NCBI RefSeq assembly: GCF_000243735.2
Contig: NZ_AHMP02000003.1
Location: 1,972,001-2,036,000 of the forward strand
Source of the DNA: Leptospira kmetyi serovar Malaysia str. Bejo-Iso9
Lineage (GTDB): Bacteria > Spirochaetota > Leptospiria > Leptospirales > Leptospiraceae
DNA length: 64,000 nt
Reading direction: 5' to 3'
Position numbers and translations under genes: made by a program. This document shows positions 41,130 to 62,524 of the stretch, in pieces. The notes below the pieces were generated by a model. That model made no database searches. It worked only from the letters and a program-made list of their open reading frames with translations, and had not been told where the DNA came from. Numbering within the stretch: the first letter of the stretch is position 1; every line of letters starts with the position of its first letter.

Positions 41130-42113
41130 TCAACGTGCGGACGCTTGAGGAGTTTTATCCGCGTTGTCTTTGTTTCCGATTTTTTTAAGGATGAGGGTTT
41201 CCAGAGTATCGAACTTTTGTCTGCGCGCTTCTTCCAACGGACTTCTTCCGTAAACGTCCGAAAGATTGGGATCGGCTCCGAGTTCGATGAGTTTTTCGGC
41301 TAAGGAGATTCTTTTTTTGAGGATGGCTCTTAAGAGAGGGGAAATTCCTTCCGCGTTTCTATGATTGAGATTCGTTCCGGTTTTTACGAGTAATTCGGGT
41401 ATTCTCAGATCCACTTCGGATTTTTCGGAAAGAAAATGAAGAGCGTTGTCCGCTCCCGCTTGAATCTGTTTTCCGTCCTGATTCTTTTCATGAAGACGGC
41501 TCGTATAATCCGACTTGGCGTTGTTCTTCAAAAGAAATTCGACGATCGGATAATGCGCGGAAGACGATCCAGCTCCGCAGGCGAGGAAAAGGGGAAATTC
41601 TTCCGGATTGCCCTTATCAAAGTTCACATCGGCGTGGTTCTCCACAAGGAATTTAACGAGCACCAGGTTCCCGTGGCGGATCGCCATGTTTAATATTGAA
41701 ACCGGAAACGTTCTTGTCTCGTCGAGTTTGGATACGTATTCCAACTTCGCTCCCGATTCGATCAATCGTTTGGGAACCGCGAGGTCGTCTATGTCGAGAA
41801 CCTTGACGTCCAGAAGTCCGGATAAACTTTCGGATAACACTGAATTTCCGTCTTTGTCCTGCGCGTTTACGTTCGCTCCCGAGCGAATCAAAACTTCCGC
41901 TACTTCGGGTCTATGATCGGCGATCATCAGAGCGGTTTTTCCTCTGGAATCGGAGGCGTCCACGGTCGCACCCGCTTGGATCAACAGCTCCGTTTTCTTC
42001 GGATCTCCCTCTTGAACCGATCTTAAAAACTCGCTGTCCAGCGCGGGATCGGCTAATAGAAAAATCGGGAAAATCAAAAAGAAACAAGGAAGTTTATGAA
42101 TTCTTGAAATCAT
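41130..42113 (-). CDS. exported ankyrin-repeat protein
   Basis: 327 residues with a signal peptide (LPCFFLIFPIFLLADPAL), so it is exported, probably to the periplasm. About six or seven ankyrin repeats follow: each has the two-helix-loop pattern, for example VDASDSRGKTALMIAD, VNAQDKDGNSVLSES and PNLSDVYGRSPLEEARRQ. Ankyrin repeats bind other proteins. The gene is transcribed alone; the downstream 650-base gap separates it from the methylase. Confidence 0.82.
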   Translation of the reverse strand: MISRIHKLPCFFLIFPIFLLADPALDSEFLRSVQEGDPKKTELLIQAGATVDASDSRGKTALMIADHRPEVAEVLIRSGANVNAQDKDGNSVLSESLSGLLDVKVLDIDDLAVPKRLIESGAKLEYVSKLDETRTFPVSILNMAIRHGNLVLVKFLVENHADVNFDKGNPEEFPLFLACGAGSSSAHYPIVEFLLKNNAKSDYTSRLHEKNQDGKQIQAGADNALHFLSEKSEVDLRIPELLVKTGTNLNHRNAEGISPLLRAILKKRISLAEKLIELGADPNLSDVYGRSPLEEARRQKFDTLETLILKKIGNKDNADKTPQASAR

Positions 42114-42272
42114 CGTTTTATCTATAGACCGTCTTATAATATTGAATCGGATTTTTTACAGAGTGTATATCCACATTTTTAGAATCCGCTTTTTCTCGGA
42201 ATCCGAAAAACGTCCTTTTTATCTTGACCCCTTCTTCTCCTTGAGGTTCCTACTTGTTTTCGGAGTTCACTC

Positions 42273-43757
<1,485 letters not shown>

Positions 43758-43815
43758 AAATGGAACGCGTTCCTCTTCGAAATTTCCGAAACAGAAATAG
43801 GTTCTAAATTTAAGA

Positions 43816-44211
43816 ATGATCGATTCGATTTTCGACGCATCCGATTTCGGTAAGGCCTCCGAGTATGATTCCATTCGAGACGTGATTCGATATCTTCGAA
43901 ACTGTTTCGGTAAAGAAAAAGAAGCGGCCGTTGCCTACGCTATGCTTCTTTCCATTCACTTGGCAAAACGAGGTCCTTATAGAGACGACACTCTGAAAGC
44001 GCTGGACCTTCTTTCGAAAGCGAAGGTTCGATTGGATATCGCTTGCGCTCATACAAGACCGGCTATCGACATTACTGCGGAGATTTTATTCGAGGCGCAA
44101 TCGTTTGCGGACGAGGCGACCATTCCTTGCACGGAATGGCCGACCGTCGAAGAAGTCATCGAAGTCGTTTGGAAAACGGCGCGAAAATTTGCGCTTTCGG
44201 TCGATCGATAG
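43816..44211 (+). CDS. unknown protein, 131 residues
   Basis: No family recognised. The protein is mostly helical by pattern (YDSIRDVIRYLRNCFGKEKE, LKALDLLSKAKVRLDIACAH) without signal peptide or membrane segment, and has a Cys in IPCTEWPTVEEVIEVVWKTA. It begins with ATG 43816 and lies 58 bases after the amidase gene on the same strand, so it may be co-transcribed. It ends about 20 bases before the convergent repeat lipoprotein. The base and codon style match the neighbours. Confidence 0.55.
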   Translation: MIDSIFDASDFGKASEYDSIRDVIRYLRNCFGKEKEAAVAYAMLLSIHLAKRGPYRDDTLKALDLLSKAKVRLDIACAHTRPAIDITAEILFEAQSFADEATIPCTEWPTVEEVIEVVWKTARKFALSVDR

Positions 44212-44231
44212 AAATTGCGATGACTTCAGCT

Positions 44232-46826
44232 CTACTTCGTACTCGGCACGTAGAAGGCAGGTCCGTTGTTGTACCAGCCTAAACAGCTCGTTCCCGCTCC
44301 GCAGTATAAAGCCGGCGAATACAAAAACCTTTGCGGAGAATCCGCAGAATATGCGTAAACAGGAATCGTTCCCGGTTGCTGACTTAAATACGCATAGAAT
44401 GCGACGCCTACGTTATTCCAACCGAGACAACCTGTTCCCACTGGACAGTATTCGTTCGGAGAATACATGAATCGATATAAACCATTCGAATCTTGAACCT
44501 GATATTGGTAGATCGGTACGGTTCCTGACAAAGCACGATCGAACGCGTAGAAGGCTTGCCCGTCATATTTGTAAACGACTTGTCCATTGCGGAGTAAGTT
44601 CTTTGGCAAAAACGGCAATCGACTGTAATACAGGCTCTGAACACTAAGAGCCAAATCCGAATATTGGTAGATAGCAATCGTCGCTTTTTGCAGTAATGTT
44701 TTTGGTTGGCTCAGTTTGTTGATTACGTTCCATACGATCTGACTGACAACGTTTGGAGTATAACTTTCATTTCTTTCATGTGTCAAACCGAGTTGCCAAT
44801 CGTACAGACCACCGTTGAATACGGTTCCGTTATTTTCAAAAAGCCCCATCATCGCCCCGAAATGTCTTCCAGCCATCTCGACATTACTCGAATGCTGATA
44901 ATTTTGTAACTGATTGGGTATTGCATCCATATAAGCTAAAATCTCAAAATTGATTGGTGCCCCGTCGTCTCCAGTTGGGTATAACTTCTTGCCTACTGTT
45001 TGTCCCGGATACGCGTAAGAGCACTCATCATTCGCACATCTAAAGTGAAGAGAATCTCCTTCTGCGGTACTAGTTCCGGTAAGTCCGTCCTTAACGGTTC
45101 CATCCGCATTGTAAAATAGACCGAAGCTCTGAAAATCTTGCATTCCGGTCGAACTGTAAACCCAGTGATTCGCTTGTTTTACTTCGAACTGCAATGGAGA
45201 TCCTGATGGCCAACCGTAATTTTCAACGTTCTTCGGCCTTGGATCATTCGGATCAGGTCCGTAAATAGTCCCATAAAGATAGCTCAAACCAAAGGTTTGA
45301 TTTTCAGGATAGATTAGATTTATAGGATAGGCTGGAATTCCAGTTCCGTTATAGCCAACTAAATGCCATTTAACGGTTTTCAACGAAAGATCGGTCGTCG
45401 TATCACCCGGCTGTTCTTTAAAGCAAACTAATTTTCTATATGAGTTACCGTTAGAATCATTCTCCAACCGAATTTGATACCAAGATGTGTTCCCTCCAAA
45501 CACGGCCAAATTCCCACCATTCATCACATAGTTATCTATATTGATTCTCATCGATTTCGAAATATATTCATTCTGGCCCAGCATAACCACAAGTTGATAT
45601 GAATTTAGTAAATTAGGATTCGAGTGTAACTCAACATCACTTGCATATTCAAGGGAGTAGTGATTACCGTTACCATCCGTTTTGTTTAGCATCGACGAGA
45701 TAAAAGATGTATGCCTCCAGATATTACTTGCGGTCGGTCTATTAAACGATGCATTACCTGAAAACACAACACCCGATTCAGGATACGTACTAGAACCTCC
45801 CCAAGTATTGTATGCTTGCCATGTAGAAAATGGAAGAATGAGAAGCACATTGCTACCGGATGCCGGCACACTCGGTCTTACTACGAAATAGATATTTTGA
45901 CTCGCACTCACATTCAAATAATACAAACCGGCTGGCCAGCCTGCTAAAGGAATTGTTTTCGTTAGTGTTGTCGCCCAAGGACATCCGTCCGTAGTCGAAC
46001 ACGCATAGATGTCTTGTGAATCGACAGGAATCGTTACACTATCTATTGGCGGATCAGAAGAAATCAAATTTGATACTCGATGGAAAGTAAACGTATGCGA
46101 TACGGGAGTACCCTGAGCCGCTTTATCGCTTATATAAAATTTTATAGTCTCACCGGGTGATACGGAAGTAGTGGAACTATAGCCCTCCAAATTAGGATAA
46201 GAAGCTGAAACATCTCGAGGAGCATAAAAGGCAGTTCCACCGTTGTTCCAGCCATTCCAATTTCCGCCAACCGGAGCAAGTGAACTCGCGGTATAATAAA
46301 ATCTCTGTTGCGGATAATCCACGACGTATGCGTATACGGCTTGCGTATATGAACGAAAGTTCGGAAAAGCGTAGAAAGAAACTCCGCTATTATACCAACC
46401 GCAACTGGTTCCAACTGCACAGTATAAATTGGAAGAATACATAAATCGATATCTTCCACCTGCATCCACTGCGTAGTATTGATAAATCGGAACAGTTCCC
46501 GATCGTTGATTATTAAAGGCGTAGAATGCAATTCCATTTGCAGTCCAGGCAGCAGGAGTACTGGAACTGAAAGAATAATAAAAAACCTGGCTTCCATACA
46601 TATCAGTATATTCATATTGATAGATGGGTTGCGGTGCATTCGCAGGTAATACGCTTTGCCCACTGTGAAGCCGATCACGAATCGAAATCGAGCCTTCATT
46701 CGAGGAATTCGAAAACAAAAGCCCAAGCAAACCATTCGAGTTCGTATTCGAATTACAAAAATTAAAAAACACGAAAGAAATTAAAAGAAAGAGAGTTCGT
46801 TTAACAACGTGATATTGATGCATCAT
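44232..46826 (-). CDS. repeat-rich lipoprotein with a dimethylformamidase-like core
   Basis: About 864 residues from ATG 46826 (start uncertain). A lipobox-like FFNFC follows the signal peptide. Repeats at the N-terminus (about 55-205) and C-terminus (about 720-860) have the pattern PIYQY...YRFMYS...GWYNSGVSFYAF, resembling DUF5648-type lectin-like or hydrolase-associated repeats. Between them (about 205-690) the sequence matches, from memory, the C-terminal part of N,N-dimethylformamidase large subunits: VLLILPFSTWQAYNTWGG, ELHSNPNLLNSYQLVVMLGQ and DNYVMNGGNLAVFGGNTSW. Function is unknown; surface display is inferred. GC appears slightly below the neighbours by eye. Confidence 0.68.
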   Translation of the reverse strand: MMHQYHVVKRTLFLLISFVFFNFCNSNTNSNGLLGLLFSNSSNEGSISIRDRLHSGQSVLPANAPQPIYQYEYTDMYGSQVFYYSFSSSTPAAWTANGIAFYAFNNQRSGTVPIYQYYAVDAGGRYRFMYSSNLYCAVGTSCGWYNSGVSFYAFPNFRSYTQAVYAYVVDYPQQRFYYTASSLAPVGGNWNGWNNGGTAFYAPRDVSASYPNLEGYSSTTSVSPGETIKFYISDKAAQGTPVSHTFTFHRVSNLISSDPPIDSVTIPVDSQDIYACSTTDGCPWATTLTKTIPLAGWPAGLYYLNVSASQNIYFVVRPSVPASGSNVLLILPFSTWQAYNTWGGSSTYPESGVVFSGNASFNRPTASNIWRHTSFISSMLNKTDGNGNHYSLEYASDVELHSNPNLLNSYQLVVMLGQNEYISKSMRINIDNYVMNGGNLAVFGGNTSWYQIRLENDSNGNSYRKLVCFKEQPGDTTTDLSLKTVKWHLVGYNGTGIPAYPINLIYPENQTFGLSYLYGTIYGPDPNDPRPKNVENYGWPSGSPLQFEVKQANHWVYSSTGMQDFQSFGLFYNADGTVKDGLTGTSTAEGDSLHFRCANDECSYAYPGQTVGKKLYPTGDDGAPINFEILAYMDAIPNQLQNYQHSSNVEMAGRHFGAMMGLFENNGTVFNGGLYDWQLGLTHERNESYTPNVVSQIVWNVINKLSQPKTLLQKATIAIYQYSDLALSVQSLYYSRLPFLPKNLLRNGQVVYKYDGQAFYAFDRALSGTVPIYQYQVQDSNGLYRFMYSPNEYCPVGTGCLGWNNVGVAFYAYLSQQPGTIPVYAYSADSPQRFLYSPALYCGAGTSCLGWYNNGPAFYVPSTK

Positions 46827-47149
46827 AGAATTCGCATCATCCGAACAAATGCGAAAGACCGTCAAGAGGTTTCGAAATTTTATAATTTTATCCTAAGTTC
46901 GTCATTATAAAAATTACGATTTTTATACAAAGATTTTGTTTTCCATTCCCCCCATGCGCGCAGATAGAACTTGATTTTTTATAAATGGATACTCCTCAAG
47001 TCGACGTTGTTCAAAACATTACGATCCAAACATTACTTCCGAATCGTATCGCTCATTCCATCCCTTCCTTCTTAAGATGTATGGACTTCCATTCCACTGA
47101 AAATAAGTCTTGATTTCAATGGAATCTTCGACAAATTCTCCCTCAATCC

Positions 47150-48262
<1,113 letters not shown>

Positions 48263-48273
48263 AATTTTTATCT

Positions 48274-49991
<1,718 letters not shown>

Positions 49992-49995
<4 letters not shown>

Positions 49996-50540
49996 AGTAT
50001 TTTGAAAAAAGATTTTTAGACGTATATCGTCCTCTTTATTTAGCCGTCATTTTTATCGGAATCGTATTGGATCTCGCGACTAAGTTTCTCGTTATTCTTT
50101 ACTTTCAACCGCATCGTTATCTGGAAGTTCTCGGAAGTTTTTTCAGAATGACCCTGACCTTCAACACCGGTTTCGTGTTCGGAGCGTTTCAGGACAACGC
50201 GATCCCTTCTCTTGTCGCGACCGGAATCGCGATCGTGTTTCTCATCGGTTACCGATGGAAGAATTACGATCTCGGAAATCCCTGGGGATGGAACCTCGTG
50301 ATGGCCGGAGCCTTCGGAAATTTTCTGGATAAATTCTTCGTAAAAATTCCCGGCACGGGATTTCGTTTCGGATTTCAACCCAACATGGGAGAATACATCG
50401 GAGTCGTAGACTTTCTCGATTTCGACTGGCCGGATTTTCTTTTATTTTCAAGATGGCCCGCGTTCAACGTCGCCGATTCCTGCGTTACGATCGGACTTAC
50501 CATTCTTATCTTTACGATGAAACTCGAAGAGGAGAAATAA
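49992..50540 (+). CDS. lspA: lipoprotein signal peptidase (signal peptidase II)
   Basis: Membrane aspartic protease that removes signal peptides from prolipoproteins, 182 residues from a GTG start at 49992 that overlaps the ubiB-like stop as GTGA, with AAAGGAAC upstream. Four membrane helices. Motifs: [13 protein letters not shown] (about 54-66), [10 protein letters not shown] (about 106-115, normally GNxxDR, here DK) and the catalytic pair in VVDFLDFDW and [10 protein letters not shown]. In this lipoprotein-rich organism it is a central enzyme. The GNFLDK variant is a small deviation from the family consensus. Confidence 0.9.
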
Positions 50541-50544
50541 TTTC

Positions 50545-51072
50545 TTGAAAGCCTTGGACCTGCCCATCTGGAGAAAACTGTTCAATCGCAAGGAAGCGAG
50601 CAATAAGGAAATCATTCATTTTCTCAGGGAGACATCCGTATTCGGGAGAATGAAAAAAAGAACCCTCATTGAAATCGCGAGGATGGTGCACGTTCGGGAA
50701 TATCAGGAAGGTGAAACCATCTTCCGCCAGGGAGAAGTCGGAGCGGGATTTTATCTCGTCTACGAAGGTTCGGTCGTGATCCGCTCCGTGCGCGACGGAA
50801 TCGAACTCGATCTCGCTCATCTCGACGCGCACGCGTTCTTCGGAGAACTTTCTCTTTTCACAGAAGAAAGAAGAACCGCAAGCGCGATCGCTCTCGAACA
50901 AACGACTCTGCTCGGATTCTTTCAACCCGATTTAAAGGAAATCATAGAAACAAAACCGAGAATCGGAATCGAAATTCTCATGAGTCTATCGACCGTGATC
51001 GTGGAAAGACTTCACAGAACCAACGGTCTTTTGGAAAAGGCTTACTTCCGGGGAAAACAAAAGAATGCGTGA
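50545..51072 (+). CDS. cyclic-nucleotide-binding domain protein
   Basis: 175 residues from a TTG start at 50545, with GAGGAG 12 bases before it. A single CRP-type cNMP-binding domain spans about 30-150: MVHVREYQEGETIFRQGEVG, GAGFYLVYEGSVVIR, FFGELSLFTEERRTASAIAL (the phosphate-binding cassette, about 110-129). No DNA-binding helix-turn-helix follows, so it is not a CRP regulator. It overlaps the next, transporter, gene by eight bases, suggesting it may regulate the AI-2E/PerM protein. That link is inference. Confidence 0.8.
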   Translation: MKALDLPIWRKLFNRKEASNKEIIHFLRETSVFGRMKKRTLIEIARMVHVREYQEGETIFRQGEVGAGFYLVYEGSVVIRSVRDGIELDLAHLDAHAFFGELSLFTEERRTASAIALEQTTLLGFFQPDLKEIIETKPRIGIEILMSLSTVIVERLHRTNGLLEKAYFRGKQKNA

Positions 51073-52132
51073 TCCCGCAAAGAAAGAACTTTCCGAATAT
51101 TTCATTCGAACCAGTTTTTTTCTCATCGTCGCGTTTACGATCGTCGTTTCGCTTTGGGGCCTTCAACTGCTCGCCGTTCCGATGGTCATGGCATTATTGA
51201 TCTTTTATGCGTTCAACGGAACGATCAACAATCTAGAAAGTCTGGGCGTCCCGAGAATTCTTTCGATCGCGATTTTGATGTTGGTCATCAGCATTCCGAT
51301 ATATCTTTTCATCAACTCGGTCGCGCCTCCGATCGTTTCGACTTTGAATCCTCTTTTAAAAAATTGGAAACAGGATCTGGACGAAGCGAAGTTTAAATAC
51401 TTAACCGTAACCGTAAATCTTCAGTTCAACGAGTTTCCTTCGAGCTGGAACGAAACCATCCGCCCCGACGAACTCATCAAAAGAATCGCGGAGTTGATGC
51501 ACGAACAGGTAAAGGGTTTCGTTTCGTACGTTCCGACTTTGATCGGTTATATGATCATCACTCCTCTTTTCGCATTTTTGTTTTTGTTAAACGGAAACGG
51601 AATGTATAAGAATCTGATCGCGCTCATCCCCAATCGTTATTTCGAAATGGCGTTGATGGTCACGTATAAGATCAACGAACAGCTCACCAACTATCTCAAA
51701 AGTTTGATGATTCAAAGCGCGATCATATGCGTCGTATCCGGTCTCGGATTTTACATCATAGGTCTTCCCTACTTTTACATCTTCGGTCTTTTTCTCGGAG
51801 TTGCGAACTCGGTTCCCTATCTCGGTCCGATCATGGGAGCGATTCCTCCTTTGTTCTTTGCGCTCGTCATCGGAGGAACCGGAGCCACGGAGTTGATGAC
51901 TTCGATCTTAATCGTCGTTTTGATCGCTCAGATCATAGACAACTTCTTCATCCAACCGATCGTAATTTCCGGCTCGGTTTCGCTTCATCCGATCGTGGTC
52001 GTGGGCGCCGTTACGGTGGGCGGAGCCGCCTTGGGTTTGGTGGGAATGTTGATCGCCGTTCCGATGGCCGCGATCTTAAAGGTTACGATTCAAACTCTTT
52101 ACAGTTCGATGAAAGACCACAATCTACTTTGA
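51065..52132 (+). CDS. AI-2E/PerM-family membrane transporter
   Basis: 355 residues with seven or eight membrane helices and the family's ending: FLGVANSVPYLGPIMGAIPP (about 237-256) and DNFFIQPIVISGSVSLHPIV (about 291-310), then GALGLVGMLIAVPMAAILKV-like sequence. The family includes exporters of autoinducer-2 and Na+/H+ antiporters, so the transported species is unknown. It overlaps the cNMP-binding gene by eight bases. Confidence 0.87.
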   Translation: MRDPAKKELSEYFIRTSFFLIVAFTIVVSLWGLQLLAVPMVMALLIFYAFNGTINNLESLGVPRILSIAILMLVISIPIYLFINSVAPPIVSTLNPLLKNWKQDLDEAKFKYLTVTVNLQFNEFPSSWNETIRPDELIKRIAELMHEQVKGFVSYVPTLIGYMIITPLFAFLFLLNGNGMYKNLIALIPNRYFEMALMVTYKINEQLTNYLKSLMIQSAIICVVSGLGFYIIGLPYFYIFGLFLGVANSVPYLGPIMGAIPPLFFALVIGGTGATELMTSILIVVLIAQIIDNFFIQPIVISGSVSLHPIVVVGAVTVGGAALGLVGMLIAVPMAAILKVTIQTLYSSMKDHNLL

Positions 52133-52176
52133 AAAAATCGGAAAGTCGTATACGCACGAAATCGCCTAACGTTTGT

Positions 52177-52704
52177 TCAACGCAGACTTGGGTTCGCGTT
52201 TCGAATCGCATTCACGAACGATTCCTTTTCGGAATTTTGAAAAACGTGCAAAGGAACGATAAACGCGCTGAGAGAAGTCACGTATAAGAACAGATATCCG
52301 TCCCCTTCCTCCAAACGATGGATCGCTTTCAAAACGTGTTTAAAAACTCCGGATTCGTTTTCCACGATCAGAGCCTCGTCCGTCAATTCCACGTTTTGAA
52401 CTCCGATCATTCCCTGATTGCGTCCTTCTTTCAGAAGATTTTTTACGTTATTCTTCAATCTCCAGTAATAGAGTTTGTCCGAAAAGAAATACCATAGAAT
52501 CCCGAACGCGAACAAAGGAGAATTCCAAAGAATCGACGTAAGATCCAAATTGGACCGATTGAGAAAAAGAAACACAAGAACCGCCCAAACCGGAATCAAC
52601 AGCCTTAGAAAGAAAAGTCTTCTTTGGGTGAACTTGGAATTTCGAAAATGATAGAGATTAAAATTGATAACGTCTTGTTCGTTTAACGAAAAGTTGAGTT
52701 TCAT
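52177..52704 (-). CDS. YcxB-like membrane protein
   Basis: 175 residues, N-terminal part FSLNEQDVINFNLYHFRNSK, two membrane helices at about 32-48 and 57-75, and a C-terminal beta-rich soluble part (VELTDEALIVENESGVFKHV, YLFLYVTSLSAFIVPLHVF) typical of the YcxB family (PF14317, from memory). Function unknown. It is convergent with the transporter gene and in line with the next minus-strand genes, 24 bases away. Confidence 0.65.
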   Translation of the reverse strand: MKLNFSLNEQDVINFNLYHFRNSKFTQRRLFFLRLLIPVWAVLVFLFLNRSNLDLTSILWNSPLFAFGILWYFFSDKLYYWRLKNNVKNLLKEGRNQGMIGVQNVELTDEALIVENESGVFKHVLKAIHRLEEGDGYLFLYVTSLSAFIVPLHVFQNSEKESFVNAIRNANPSLR

Positions 52705-52728
52705 ATCGGATGCGGATCTTCGCGGGCC

Positions 52729-53448
<720 letters not shown>

Positions 53449-53463
53449 TGGAGAACCGCCCGA

Positions 53464-55332
<1,869 letters not shown>

Positions 55333-55404
55333 AATGCAACCCTTGCAATCCCGCGTCTCAGTTCAAATTTGCAGTTCTGAGAAATAAATCAAGAAAGATA
55401 CTGA

Positions 55405-55450
<46 letters not shown>

Positions 55451-55453
55451 CTG

Positions 55454-55822
55454 ATGATAATCCGCAGCGAGATACGAGAGAACCACATCGTTCTTAGCGT
55501 TCTTGAAGATATTCTTATGGATAATTCGCGGGATTTTTATTACGAATTCGAAGAATCGGTTAAAACCGGAAATCCGGAAATCATCAGTTTTTTTCTGGGA
55601 AAGGTCAAATTCATTGACTCCTCGGGAATCGGCATCATCATCAAAGTAAGAAATCAAATCCGCGAAAAAAACGGAACTGTAAACATTTTCGGCCTCAATA
55701 AATCCCTAAACTCGGTGTTTCGACTATCGGGACTGGACAAAATTGTGAACCTTTATACGAATGAAGAGTTTCTAAACAAGTATCCGATTTTTCAGGAGTT
55801 TGTGGATCAAAATTCCAAATGA
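55454..55822 (+). CDS. STAS-domain protein (anti-sigma-factor antagonist type)
   Basis: About 122 residues from ATG 55454; a TTG at 55418 would add 12. The single STAS domain includes IISFFLGKVKFIDSSGIGII (about 42-61), where the Ser that would be phosphorylated lies in DSSG, and the later helix NKSLNSVFRLSGLDKIVNLY. In other bacteria such proteins release a sigma factor from its anti-sigma kinase. No kinase or phosphatase gene is next to it. It overlaps the next lipoprotein gene by four bases (ATGA). Confidence 0.82.
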   Translation: MIIRSEIRENHIVLSVLEDILMDNSRDFYYEFEESVKTGNPEIISFFLGKVKFIDSSGIGIIIKVRNQIREKNGTVNIFGLNKSLNSVFRLSGLDKIVNLYTNEEFLNKYPIFQEFVDQNSK

Positions 55823-56559
55823 AACTAACCTTCCAATTTTTTTCTCCGTTTTTCATTCTTCTGTTCGTTCAGTGTTCTTGGGTCCAAGAAAGAAGTATCT
55901 TCTTCTGGACGAAGAACCGAAATCTGCTCTACAACTCCGAAGAAGTCGCTTATTTTAAGATCAGTCCTTCCAAAGTGGAGCAGTTCGACGAACTGGTGGC
56001 GCCCGGTCCTTTTACACATCCGAATCAACTTACCTCGGAACAATGGAAGGACCTATTGGGAAATCTGAAATACGTGAAAAAATCCTCTCTCGGTTTTTTT
56101 ACCGATCACGTTTTTTCGGACGGAGAATTGGAAATCATCGCAAGAGATCTTCCCTACGTAATCAAATCCCTTCCCGAAAACAAACTTCTCGTCATGATTT
56201 CGAAATACGACGACATCCAATCCGTAATCTCCACCGAGGAATTGACTACCACCTTGATCTGGGGCGAAAAGGATAAGATCAACGTAGTCTTCGGAAAGAT
56301 CAAAAAAGAAATCGTGGACAAAGCCGTCGGACTCGACTTCGCCCTTTGGACGGACATCAAGGCGATCAACCTGACTCACGTGTCGGACGGAACGGAAATT
56401 AGCGATAATGGAACGGTTCAATTTCAATTGGTTCGGAATATTCCGAATCGAAAATGGGTGATCTACAATCCGGAACAACTGGATCAGTATAAGTTTAAAC
56501 CGAGAAAAAGAAACGAGATCCGCAAACTCACCGATGAAAACGATCGCCCGGGCGGCTGA
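55819..56559 (+). CDS. lipoprotein co-transcribed with the STAS gene
   Basis: 246 residues, signal peptide with lipobox-like FVQC at about 19. Mature protein: SEEVAYFKISPSKVEQFDEL, LVMISKYDDIQSVISTEELT, LTHVSDGTEISDNGTVQFQL. No domain recognised. The ATGA overlap with the STAS gene implies translational coupling, which may link an envelope protein to a phosphorylation switch; inference. Terminator follows at 56594-56654. Confidence 0.65.
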   Translation: MKLTFQFFSPFFILLFVQCSWVQERSIFFWTKNRNLLYNSEEVAYFKISPSKVEQFDELVAPGPFTHPNQLTSEQWKDLLGNLKYVKKSSLGFFTDHVFSDGELEIIARDLPYVIKSLPENKLLVMISKYDDIQSVISTEELTTTLIWGEKDKINVVFGKIKKEIVDKAVGLDFALWTDIKAINLTHVSDGTEISDNGTVQFQLVRNIPNRKWVIYNPEQLDQYKFKPRKRNEIRKLTDENDRPGG

Positions 56560-56593
56560 TCTTTGTTAAACGACTTCAGCGAGTTCGCTTAAC

Positions 56594-56654
56594 AAAAAAG
56601 GGAGAATTTTCCAAACTCACGCGCACGATGCGGAGCGGAGATTCTCCCTTTTTT
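56594..56654. terminator. bidirectional terminator between convergent genes
   Basis: AAAAAAGGGAGAAT (56594-56607) is the exact inverse of ATTCTCCCTTTTTT (56641-56654), loop 33 bases. A- and T-runs on both sides make it work on either strand: for the lipoprotein gene ending at 56559 and for ileS ending at 56703. Confidence 0.85.
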
Positions 56655-56702
56655 ATTTTAAGATCGCGAACGCGGGAATCGGAAAACCGATTCTTCCCGA
56701 TC

Positions 56703-59447
<2,745 letters not shown>

Positions 59448-59454
59448 AGTCGTA

Positions 59455-60108
59455 TCAATAGTCGATTTTTGTGTTCGGGAGGATCGCCTGCAGTTTATCC
59501 GCGTCCTCTCCCTTCAATGACGTTTTTTTAATATTCAATCTTTTTAAACGAGTTAAACTTTTCAATTTCTCGTAATTGGAAGGCAGTGCCTTGATTCCGG
59601 AGTTAAGATTCAGATCCAATTCCTCCAAACCGGAAAGGGACGCTAGAATTTCCACGTCCGTTTCGTTCAGAACGAGTTTGTTCTGATCCAGATACAAGGT
59701 TTTGATCGAAGGCAAAAACAAAAGTTCCGAAGGAAGAACGGTCAGATCGTTGCTACCCGCGAGCAGCACTTTCAAATTCTTTAATTTAGAAAAAGACGAT
59801 GGAATCGATGTCAGATCGTTTCCGAAAAGATTGAGCTGTTCCAGATTCTTACATTCTCCAATCGAATCGGGGAGAACGGTCAGACTGTTTAAACGCAGAT
59901 CGAGTTGGGTTAAGTTCGGAAAAGCGCAAACTCCTTCGGGGACCGCGGTCAACTTCTGCATTCCCAAGTCCAAGTTTTGAACCGATTCCGGCTTCGCCTT
60001 CGCCTCTTCCAAAACTTCTCCCGCATTCTTTTTGCAATCGATCCAAAGGATCGAAGATACAAGAAGAGCGAGTATGGTAACGAGTTTTTTTAACAAGGGA
60101 GAATTCAT
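59455..60108 (-). CDS. leucine-rich-repeat lipoprotein
   Basis: 217 residues with a lipobox-like LWIDC at about 25, then KKNAGE. About six leucine-rich repeats run from 42 to 190, for example [40 protein letters not shown] and [20 protein letters not shown]. These form a curved solenoid for protein binding. Leptospira genomes carry many such proteins. It is seven bases upstream of ileS and 14 after purL, so the three genes form a likely operon. Confidence 0.83.
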   Translation of the reverse strand: MNSPLLKKLVTILALLVSSILWIDCKKNAGEVLEEAKAKPESVQNLDLGMQKLTAVPEGVCAFPNLTQLDLRLNSLTVLPDSIGECKNLEQLNLFGNDLTSIPSSFSKLKNLKVLLAGSNDLTVLPSELLFLPSIKTLYLDQNKLVLNETDVEILASLSGLEELDLNLNSGIKALPSNYEKLKSLTRLKRLNIKKTSLKGEDADKLQAILPNTKIDY

Positions 60109-60122
60109 TCTTCTTTTCCTCT

Positions 60123-62360
<2,238 letters not shown>

Positions 62361-62426
62361 CGATTGTCAGTATTTTTTGCAAGTCGCGCTCTGAAAATCA
62401 AATATTCCCGTAAAATTCGGGTGTGC

Positions 62427-62514
62427 GGAGTTCCGACCTGGGTCCGGAACGAATGCGAAGAGTTCCCGCGCTTGGACGCGAGCGGGCCTGAAAGAATACG
62501 AAGGAGTTCCTACA
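62427..62514 (-). repeat. three inverted GGAACT-type copies upstream of purL
   Basis: On the minus strand the region contains GTCGGAACTCC (from 62427-62437), GCGCGGGAACTCT (62458-62470) and TGTAGGAACTCCT (62502-62514). They match the motif at 961-1095, 10043 and 19682. They lie between purL and the small exported protein. Function is unknown. Confidence 0.55.
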
Positions 62515-62524
62515 CTTTCGGTTC

